Below are positions 1-6,157 of a DNA stretch of 64,000 nt, piece by piece. The stretch's first letter is position 1. Every line of letters starts with the position of its first letter. Below the pieces are notes generated by a model. That model was not told the DNA's origin. It ran no database searches and worked only from the letters and a program-made list of their open reading frames with translations. The stretch spans positions 62,001-126,000 of the forward strand of contig NZ_JAPDOG010000014.1 of the NCBI RefSeq assembly GCF_026013545.1, given 5' to 3'. The translations under genes were made by a program, and so were the position numbers. This DNA is from Defluviimonas salinarum. GTDB taxonomy: Bacteria; Pseudomonadota; Alphaproteobacteria; Rhodobacterales; Rhodobacteraceae.

Positions 1-762
1 CAGATCGCCGGAAAGCGTGGCGACCGGCAGTCCTCGGCGGGCCAGCAGGAGATCACCGCGGTGCTGATGGAGAGCTTCGCGGGGGCCAATACCGTGGTGC
101 GCGGCAACTGCACCTTCGGCATGTTCTCGAACTATCCCGAGAATGTCGACGACGCGCTGCGCCAGCGGGCCGGCGCGCGCTTCCTCGTCGACGGGCCGAA
201 GAGCCGTGAGGATTACATCGACATCCTGTCGCTCCTTCTCGGCAAGAACCATGACATCCCGCTCGGCGAGCACGACCTCTTTGCCGCCCAGGAGATCCAG
301 AAGGCGGTCTCGGCTTCCTACGAGGCGCATTCGCGGCCCCAGGAGCCCGGCCTCCGGAAGGTCTGGGCAGAGATCGAGGCCCGCATGGGGCCGCTCGACA
401 CGATTGCCAAGCTCGGATCCTACCTGAAGGCGATCCAGGAGGCGGACGAGCGCTTCACCGGCCGGGCGATCAAGAACATCACCGACGCGGTGAAGGTCCG
501 GGCGATGGATTTCGAATTGCCGGACGAATGGATGGAGACCCCCGATCTCTTCCTGGTGAAGGACTACGCCACCAAGCTCGCGATGATCACCGAGCTTCGC
601 AAGCCGGTGACCGTCGAGATGGTGGTGCAAGAGATCAACCGCTACGCGGATTCGGAGTTCCGCTACGCCGACAAGTCGGACGAGGCGGCGATCGATGCGG
701 CGGTGCGCGACATGACCCGCGCGACCGAGGCGCGGCGCCGCTTCGCGGGGACGGCGGCATGA
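1..762 (+). CDS. AAA+ ATPase, C-terminal part (5'-truncated by window edge)
   Basis: The frame is open from base 1, so the true start and the Walker motifs lie outside the window. The visible 253 residues begin just before a second-region-of-homology segment (FSNYPENVDDALRQR) that is typical of classic AAA ATPases, followed by a helical lid-like region and a charged tail. The ATG-stop overlap with the next gene (ATGA at 759-762) shows translational coupling to the DUF6638-like protein. Substrate and exact subfamily cannot be judged from this fragment. The AAA assignment is firm from the segment around residues 40-80. Confidence 0.72.
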   Translation, partial: QIAGKRGDRQSSAGQQEITAVLMESFAGANTVVRGNCTFGMFSNYPENVDDALRQRAGARFLVDGPKSREDYIDILSLLLGKNHDIPLGEHDLFAAQEIQKAVSASYEAHSRPQEPGLRKVWAEIEARMGPLDTIAKLGSYLKAIQEADERFTGRAIKNITDAVKVRAMDFELPDEWMETPDLFLVKDYATKLAMITELRKPVTVEMVVQEINRYADSEFRYADKSDEAAIDAAVRDMTRATEARRRFAGTAA

Positions 763-2060
763 AGCGGCTCATCGAGAAGGGGCTGATGTTCGGCAATCTC
801 TTCGCGGTCGACAGCCCGACCCTGGTCGCCCGCTACAACCGGGCACTGAAGGAGCTGACCGGGCGCGAGACCGCGCTCGAGGACTTCCATGTCGACATCT
901 CGGGCTACAGCCCCGAGATCGGCCATGAGTTCGGCGACGAGCTCTATCTCAACCACCTCGGCTGCAACCGGCAGTTCATCCTGCTCTCGACCGCGCAGAA
1001 GACGGCGCCGCTGCTCAACGCCGAGTTCTCGGTCTCGCGCGAGATCCTGCGCCGCTTCATCGAGGCGAACGAGGCGCAGCTCGCGAGCCTCACCGCCCGT
1101 GACGCGGTGGCGGGAGAGCTCGAGAACTCCGTCTACAGGCTCGACATGCCGGACCGGCTTCTCGACCTTCGGCGCATCGAGATCGTCGCGGACACGACCT
1201 CGAACCATGTCGCCGAGGCGGCGGAGCTATCGCGCCTCATCGGGCGGTTCGAGACCGAGCCCGGGAGCTGGCGTGACGACGTGCTGATCGCCGAGATGGT
1301 GCGCATCGCGCGCAAGACCGGCGACATCACCCGCCATCCGGTGGCCTTCACGGCGACGAATTTCCCGACGCCGGACTTCTGGACCTCGCATTTCGGCGGC
1401 GCCTATGTCTTCGCCAGCGCATCCGTGCCGACGGTCATCGCGAGCCGGCCGGGCGCGCTCGCCGGCCTGGCCGCCGCCGCGGTGACCGATCTCACGCGAC
1501 GCAACGAGGTGGCCGGGTTCCTCACCGCGAACAGCCTTGTCGAGAACCTGTTCTCGGTCCGCCGCGACAAGGCTATCAGGATCCTGCGCCAGAAGATGGA
1601 CTTCATCCTGATCGGCGCCGCCGCCGAGGCCGGCGTCTTCGCGGGCGGCATCTCGCGGCGTGAAATCGGCGCCTTGCCGCGCCTCCTCGGATCCGCGATC
1701 CCGGATGCCTGGCACGGGCTTGCCGAGGTCATGGCCTGGGCCGAGGCTGACGGCCGCTGGCCGGCGATCGACTCCACGCATCCGGCCTGGTTCTACCTGA
1801 TGCGCGCCGCGCCGGGACCGAACCGCGACCTCGTCAACATGCTCCTGAGCGAGCTTTGCCCACGCGACGTCCAGAAGATGTTCATCTTCCACAAGGCGAT
1901 GTTCTACCGGACCTATGCGGGCTGGAGCGAAGAGAAGAAGGAGTTCGTCTCCGCCTTTCTCGAGCGCTCCTACCAGATGAACAAGGCCGGCGTCCGGGCC
2001 GATCTCTTCGGTGACGGGGCAGAGCCTTCCACGACACCAGGACTGGAGACCATGTCATGA
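759..2060 (+). CDS. DUF6638-like conserved protein
   Basis: The 433-residue product starts MKRLIEKGLMFGNLF. I chose the ATG at 759 because it overlaps the upstream stop (ATGA); the longer open frame to 528 is antisense-like sequence inside the ATPase gene. It is a soluble, mixed alpha/beta protein with no signal peptide or membrane segment. The N-terminal pattern (GLMFGNLFxVDSPxLVxRYNxAL) matches my recollection of the rhodobacterial DUF6638 family, whose function is unknown. The tight order AAA ATPase, DUF6638, small membrane protein, DUF1523 suggests a membrane-associated complex powered by the ATPase. That last step is inference. Confidence 0.6.
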   Translation: MKRLIEKGLMFGNLFAVDSPTLVARYNRALKELTGRETALEDFHVDISGYSPEIGHEFGDELYLNHLGCNRQFILLSTAQKTAPLLNAEFSVSREILRRFIEANEAQLASLTARDAVAGELENSVYRLDMPDRLLDLRRIEIVADTTSNHVAEAAELSRLIGRFETEPGSWRDDVLIAEMVRIARKTGDITRHPVAFTATNFPTPDFWTSHFGGAYVFASASVPTVIASRPGALAGLAAAAVTDLTRRNEVAGFLTANSLVENLFSVRRDKAIRILRQKMDFILIGAAAEAGVFAGGISRREIGALPRLLGSAIPDAWHGLAEVMAWAEADGRWPAIDSTHPAWFYLMRAAPGPNRDLVNMLLSELCPRDVQKMFIFHKAMFYRTYAGWSEEKKEFVSAFLERSYQMNKAGVRADLFGDGAEPSTTPGLETMS

Positions 2061-2332
2061 TGCAGATCATCCGCTTTGCCGTCCTGATCGTCGCGATCAT
2101 GTCGCTGCTCTACCCGGTCATCGCGATCTTCTCGCGCTCGCTGGCGCTCGAGGCGCTGGAGCGCAAGTGGGAGGCGTCCCATCCGGGCGTCGTCGGGGTC
2201 GAGCGCGACAATTTCCTCGCCGAGGGCATGGCCGCCTACCGCAAGAGCCTGCGCCGCCGGATCGTTCCCTTCGCGGCCCTTCTCCCGGCCGTTGCGGTCG
2301 CGGCCATCGCCTATCTCGTCAATCACACCTGA
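2057..2332 (+). CDS. small two-pass membrane protein
   Basis: A 91-residue protein with hydrophobic stretches at about residues 6-26 (FAVLIVAIMSLLYPVIAIF) and 71-88 (IVPFAALLPAVAVAAIAYLV). They are separated by a charged, amphipathic stretch, so a two-pass topology with a roughly 45-residue loop is likely. Its ATG overlaps the stop of the DUF6638-like gene (ATGA), placing it third in the operon. No family was recognised. Position suggests it anchors or partners the neighbouring DUF1523 membrane protein. Confidence 0.7.
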   Translation: MMQIIRFAVLIVAIMSLLYPVIAIFSRSLALEALERKWEASHPGVVGVERDNFLAEGMAAYRKSLRRRIVPFAALLPAVAVAAIAYLVNHT

Positions 2333-2344
2333 GGATCATTTTCC

Positions 2345-3034
2345 ATGACAATCCTGAAGTTCCTGAAGCTCCTGAAATGGTCCTTGCGGATCGTGGCCTT
2401 CCTGTCCGTCGCCGTGGTGCTCCAGTACACCCTGCCGAGCCGCGACATCGTGCTGGTCACGGACACCTACAACCGGATGACGACGATCGGCGACAATGCG
2501 ATGTTCTACGCCACGCCCGATGTCGGCTCAAACGACCACGAGACCCGCGACATCCGCTTCGTCGAGGCGGCCTATCCGGACGGCAGCGTGATCGTCTACC
2601 GCAACGAGGACACCGGCTGGGTCTGGCCGCCCTACTTCAAGTACGACAGCTCGAACCTGCAGGCCGAGGCCTCTCAGCTGCGTTCGACACCGAAGGATCC
2701 GACCTGGGTCGCGATCACCCATTACGGCTGGCGGATCCCGTTCTTCTCGATCTACCCGAACGCGGTCGCGGTGACCGCGATCTCCGGGCCCGACGTGAAG
2801 CTCTTCCCGTGGGTCAATATCGTCGTCATCGTCATGATCGCGCTCGCGGCCCTCTTCCTGCGCGCCCTGTGGCGGCAGTTCCTCGAGCGCACGATCCTGC
2901 CGGTCTTCGGCCAGGCGCGGGCGCAGGTCGAGGCGATCGAGGCGCAGGGCGATGCGGTGGCCGGCGTCGCGCGCCGGCGTTGGTCGCTCTTCTCGGGCTG
3001 GCTCGGCACCTGGCGCGGCAAGCCGCGCATGTGA
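2345..3034 (+). CDS. DUF1523 family membrane protein
   Basis: This 229-residue protein has an N-terminal transmembrane segment (about 12-29), a periplasmic domain rich in aromatic residues with the family signature YRNEDTGWVWPPYFKYD and the run HYGWRIPFFSIYPNAV, then a second membrane segment (about 159-178) and a basic cytoplasmic tail. This architecture is DUF1523, widespread in Rhodobacterales and of unknown function. It lies 12 nt after the small membrane gene and is the last gene of the operon. It is followed by a terminator hairpin inside the direct repeat at 3045-3115. Confidence 0.85.
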   Translation: MTILKFLKLLKWSLRIVAFLSVAVVLQYTLPSRDIVLVTDTYNRMTTIGDNAMFYATPDVGSNDHETRDIRFVEAAYPDGSVIVYRNEDTGWVWPPYFKYDSSNLQAEASQLRSTPKDPTWVAITHYGWRIPFFSIYPNAVAVTAISGPDVKLFPWVNIVVIVMIALAALFLRALWRQFLERTILPVFGQARAQVEAIEAQGDAVAGVARRRWSLFSGWLGTWRGKPRM

Positions 3035-3044
3035 CCGGCGCCGC

Positions 3045-3115
3045 AGCACTTGCACCTTCAACGCCCGGCTGAAGCCGGGCGTTGCCGTTTCAGAGATCAG
3101 GGCGCGAAGCGCCGC
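3045..3115. repeat. left copy of ~71-bp direct repeat flanking a cassette
   Basis: Aligned by eye with 4406-4476: about 65 of 71 positions agree and the offset is a constant 1361 bp. Three mismatches fall in the hairpin loop, one lies in the tail (tttcag versus tttctg) and two in the first ten bases. Each copy contains the inverted repeat of a terminator followed by gatcagggcgcgaagcgccgc. The right copy abuts the stop codon of the minus-strand gene, so the ancestral arrangement was probably one bidirectional terminator between two convergent genes. Confidence 0.9.
3060..3090 (+). terminator. rho-independent terminator of the DUF1523 operon
   Basis: Stem AACGCCCGGC (3060-3069), 4-base loop, GCCGGGCGTT (3074-3083), then gccgttt. 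It lies 25 nt after the DUF1523 stop codon. Confidence 0.75.
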
Positions 3116-3219
3116 AGGATCCACCTTGAATCCGGCGGGTGCCCAGCGTGGACCGATTTTCCGGTTGATTGAAGCGTGGACCTGGCGTTCAATCGATAGA
3201 GGTTTCCCAGAGGTATCCG

Positions 3220-3762
3220 GTGCCAGACTTTGACCCCCAGGTTTTGGTCGAGCTCGCCGTTCAGATACTGGATGCCAAGATGGCCAGAATAGAGATACAC
3301 GACGACCTGCTGGCACAGTATGGCAATGAGCTTGAAGCCGCGACGAAAAACGGGCAGCGACGGCTACAGCTTGAGCGTTTTCTGTTCGCTCCGGGACAAC
3401 CGCACAGCAACCGGTTGACCGACATCCTCGATCTGATCGATGCGGACCTTGCCACCGCGATCAGCACATCCCTGGAGACCGAAGAAGGTGCATCCCAATC
3501 GTCAGACCGCATGGGGCGTCTCCTGAGCGGCACGATAGCCTCGACCGTTGGGTCTGGTGCCGGAGCCGTCACGGTATATGTTATCGGAGCGTCATCTGCT
3601 ACGTTGTTCGGGCCGGTTCTCCTGGTCACGGCGGTAGTGGGGGCGGTGCTCTGCGGCACGTCCTGGTACTGCCACAGATCCGCCGGGCAGACGAAACGGC
3701 AGCACTCGAAGTATGCGCGTGACGCCACCGAGCTGCGTACGATGCTTCGCGCGAGGCGTTAG
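3220..3762 (+). CDS. cassette gene A: hypothetical membrane protein
   Basis: A GTG start at 3220 is preceded by AGAGG at a good distance, giving 180 residues; a longer frame from TTG 3169 lacks such support. The N-terminal ~100 residues are soluble and helical (ELAVQILDAKMARIEIHDDL). They are followed by a hydrophobic hairpin at roughly 108-150 with Gly/Ala-rich and Leu/Val-rich segments, then a basic tail. No family was recognised. Base composition is visibly more AT-rich than the surroundings, and the gene sits inside a direct-repeat-bounded insert, so it looks horizontally acquired. An inverted repeat gattgaa/ttcaatc lies just upstream (3165-3195). Confidence 0.7.
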   Translation: MPDFDPQVLVELAVQILDAKMARIEIHDDLLAQYGNELEAATKNGQRRLQLERFLFAPGQPHSNRLTDILDLIDADLATAISTSLETEEGASQSSDRMGRLLSGTIASTVGSGAGAVTVYVIGASSATLFGPVLLVTAVVGAVLCGTSWYCHRSAGQTKRQHSKYARDATELRTMLRARR

Positions 3763-3804
3763 CGCGACAATATTTGACATGCCGGGCAGAAGAGAGGAGC
3801 GATC

Positions 3805-4404
3805 ATGATACACGAACCAACAATCGGGGTTATCGCGATCACGGCTTTTATCGCCATGGCTTTCGCCGTGATCCTGATGGCGGTTCGGCGCGAGATGTCG
3901 TGGTTGCGGGAGAGCAATCGCGTCTCACCATTTGTCCTTGCAGCCTTCACCCATCGCGACAGCAAGGTGTTTTGGGCGCCGCCTGTACGTGAGGGCACTT
4001 CGATGCCTGAGACTGCTGAAGATGATCGGGATCGGATTAAGAAGGTGATTATGAAAGAACTGACTCGTCGGAGTCTGGTTAAAGTGCCTTTCGGTGACGA
4101 GAGGGAGGTTACTTTAAAGAACCCGCCGGTTCGATTGTCACCTATGGGCGATAAAGCCGATGACCTGACATTGATCAAGGGTATTGGTCCGAAACTCAGT
4201 TCCATGCTGAATGGTATGGGGTTTTACCACTTCGAGCAGATCGCCGCATGGACCGAGGCAGAAGTCGCTTGGGTCGACCATAATCTGGATGGATTCACGG
4301 GTCGCGCATCGCGAGGTAAATGGGTGGCCCAGGCTAAGAAACTCCTCGAGAAGTCGGCGGCGCGACGGAATGACCGAACCGACGCAGCCCAGGAAGGTCG
4401 CTGA
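3805..4404 (+). CDS. cassette gene B: membrane-anchored helix-hairpin-helix protein
   Basis: Start ATG at 3805 with GAGGAG upstream. The 199-residue product has one N-terminal transmembrane helix (about 8-27), a charged linker, and a C-terminal domain beginning DDLTLIKGIGPKLSSML and ending in a conserved WVAQAKKL-type helix. That domain closely resembles the HhH-like extension found at the end of alphaproteobacterial NuoE and some L21 proteins (established family knowledge; the match is by eye). It stands 42 nt after cassette gene A and ends two bases before the right direct repeat. Composition is AT-richer than its neighbours. A role in binding nucleic acid or a partner at the membrane is inference. 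Confidence 0.78.
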   Translation: MIHEPTIGVIAITAFIAMAFAVILMAVRREMSWLRESNRVSPFVLAAFTHRDSKVFWAPPVREGTSMPETAEDDRDRIKKVIMKELTRRSLVKVPFGDEREVTLKNPPVRLSPMGDKADDLTLIKGIGPKLSSMLNGMGFYHFEQIAAWTEAEVAWVDHNLDGFTGRASRGKWVAQAKKLLEKSAARRNDRTDAAQEGR

Positions 4405-4405
4405 T

Positions 4406-4476
4406 AGCGCTTCCACCTTCAACGCCCGGCTTCGGCCGGGCGTTGCCGTTTCTGAGATCAGGGCGCGAAGCGCCGC
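4406..4476. repeat. right copy of ~71-bp direct repeat flanking a cassette
   Basis: Partner of 3045-3115. It ends exactly at the base before the stop codon (tca, 4477-4479) of the minus-strand gene, so the repeat is purely intergenic on this side. Confidence 0.9.
4421..4450. terminator. bidirectional terminator hairpin
   Basis: AACGCCCGGC, TTCG loop, GCCGGGCGTT (4421-4444). It serves cassette gene B on the plus strand and the convergent gene 4477-5277 on the minus strand. The TTCG loop differs from the TGAA loop of the left copy. Confidence 0.75.
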
Positions 4477-5277
4477 TCAGAGAGATGGGACCGCATCAGC
4501 CATGGTCTCGGGCACCCAGCGATGCAGGATCTCCCCCTCGAAATCCTGGACCGAGATGGCAAGCGTCTTCTCCCGGATCTCGTCGATCGACCTGAACCCG
4601 AACTGGTGCGGCAAGCGGCCGAGATCCTCATCGCCGACCTCCTCGCCCGCGATGCGGCACCGGCAGATCTCCGCGAGGCGCAGCGCCTCTTCCCGGTCGT
4701 CGCGATAGCATGCGACCTCATCGTGATGTTCACCCTCGAAGATCACGTAAACACCGGCAAGGGCTGGAGGATCGGGCGTCGGCCGGTACTCGTAGCTGCC
4801 AGGATCGAGGCGGTTGAAGGCGATGGCCATCGGGTTCAGCGCGTCGCGGAACCGCGTGAGAAGATCCGTCGCCGCGCGGGCGCCGTCCGCCAGGCCGGCC
4901 ATGCGCGACCGGGCGAACCATCCGTTGGCGAGAATGGATTTCACCATCTCGCCGAGACGCGCGGTGTCCGCATCCGGCGCGAAGGTGATCCGGTCGCTGC
5001 GCTCATCGGGCTGCGCGATCTCCTCGGGCTCAAGCCGGGTCTCCGGATCGAGCCTGCGGGCAAGCTCCGGGATCACCCGGAAGAGCGCCCACTCGTCGTA
5101 GCTATACCGCGGATCGGTGCTGTACGCGCCGCTCGCCCGCATGTCGCGCGCGATCCCGACGATCCGGGCCGCGAGATCCCGGTCGCTCATTGCCACCATC
5201 TCCTCGGCCCGGGACAGCGCGGCGCTGTAGTCCTTTCGCGAACGCGGCGAGACAAGTTTCCTGAAATCCAACGACAT
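4477..5277 (-). CDS. hypothetical protein (266 aa)
   Basis: Start chosen at MSLDFRKL (5277) because CAGGAGAAGCGCAGG precedes it; the frame stays open upstream to 5346 without a second ribosome site. It is a soluble, helical protein with a C-terminal ferredoxin-like-looking half: AGVYVIFEGEHHDEVACYRDD followed by EALRLAEICRCRI, resembling the short alpha/beta domains common in plasmid hypotheticals. No catalytic motif is visible. It converges on the cassette and shares the terminator in the direct repeat. Function unknown. Confidence 0.75.
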   Translation of the reverse strand: MSLDFRKLVSPRSRKDYSAALSRAEEMVAMSDRDLAARIVGIARDMRASGAYSTDPRYSYDEWALFRVIPELARRLDPETRLEPEEIAQPDERSDRITFAPDADTARLGEMVKSILANGWFARSRMAGLADGARAATDLLTRFRDALNPMAIAFNRLDPGSYEYRPTPDPPALAGVYVIFEGEHHDEVACYRDDREEALRLAEICRCRIAGEEVGDEDLGRLPHQFGFRSIDEIREKTLAISVQDFEGEILHRWVPETMADAVPSL

Positions 5278-5370
5278 CCTGCGCTTCTCCTGCCATGAAA
5301 TATCCCTTCGCAAGTTAAGCGGTCCGACCGAAAACCGGTGCATCAAGTAGCGTCCGGCCCAGCCGGCGCC

Positions 5371-5667
5371 TCAATGAGCGCGGCGGGCGGCGAAGCGGTT
5401 CGCCCGGGCCAGGCGCCGGATCCGGTAGGGATCGGCATCGCCCATGTCGCGGCGCCCTTGCGCCCAGGTGACGGCGAGCTGGGCCGCAATCAGGGCGAGG
5501 CCGAGCTTGACGAAGATCCAGGCCTCCGGCCGTCCGGCGCGGACGAGGGTGATGATCGCTGCAAGGATGATCATCCAGACATAGATCCGCACCAGGTTGC
5601 CGGCGATGTCGATCAGGGGGCGCAGTGTATCACAACTGCAGGTAATGTTTTTCGCGTATCTCTTCAC
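5371..5667 (-). CDS. small two-pass membrane protein
   Basis: GTG start at 5667 overlaps the TGA of the upstream HD relic (GTGA), giving 98 residues. Two hydrophobic segments are clear, at about 29-43 (YVWMIILAAIITLV) and 50-67 (AWIFVKLGLALIAAQLAV), followed by a basic tail (RIRRLARANRFAARRAH). The longer open frame to 5781 would run through the coding sequence of the HD relic in another phase, so I reject it. The translational coupling suggests co-expression with the relic. Function unknown. Confidence 0.65.
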   Translation of the reverse strand: MKRYAKNITCSCDTLRPLIDIAGNLVRIYVWMIILAAIITLVRAGRPEAWIFVKLGLALIAAQLAVTWAQGRRDMGDADPYRIRRLARANRFAARRAH

Positions 5668-6059
5668 GGCCGCGGCTCCGGCAGGATCGACGGAGTGCCG
5701 TGCTCCCGAAGCGCGCGCCGGAGCCTGTCGATCTCGCGGCGGAACTCCAGGTGGAGCTCCTGATACCTTTCGGTCCAGCAAGCGCTGACGACGCGCTCGG
5801 CGCCGGCGGCGTAGTTTGCCACGGCATCCGCATCCCAGGCATCAAGGGTCGATGCCATGTCCCGGATATTGGAGATCTGGTCGGCAAGCTTGATCAGCCG
5901 GGCGCTCGGCGAGGCATCCTTCATGCGTGCCGCCTGGGCGGCCTTATAGGGCCGGTTCGATCCGCGGCGGACCTGACCCTTGTGGCCGCGGGAGGCGAAC
6001 TCCAGGGCAGAGAGGAACCATGGCGCGGTTTCGAGATCTTCCAACGGATTCTTCGGCAA
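5664..6059 (-). pseudogene. RelA/SpoT-type HD hydrolase with internal deletion
   Basis: TTG start at 6059 with GGAG seven bases upstream. The 131-residue product opens like a MESH1/SpoT hydrolase (ALEFASRGHKGQVRRGSNRPY). It then jumps directly to the segment that normally lies some 60-80 residues later (SARLIKLADQISNIRDM) and ends with the usual helical tail. The intervening part, which in the family carries the metal-binding HD pair and the substrate site, is missing although the frame is intact. Hydrolase activity is therefore unlikely; a pseudogene, or a scaffold relic still translated ahead of the membrane gene, are both possible. An intact HD protein is encoded at 51503-52180. Confidence 0.65.
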
Positions 6060-6157
6060 TCTCTACTCCATTTTTCGCAATTCTATGCATGGAGCGGGAA
6101 AGCCGCAACGGGCCGGGCGCGATGCGCCCGGCCCGTCCACAGGTTCGGTCCCGAAGG

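Noticed and set aside
4522-5298. Plus-strand frame opposite 4477-5277
   Set aside because: The minus-strand gene has a ribosome site, a stop flush with the repeat, and better amino-acid composition.
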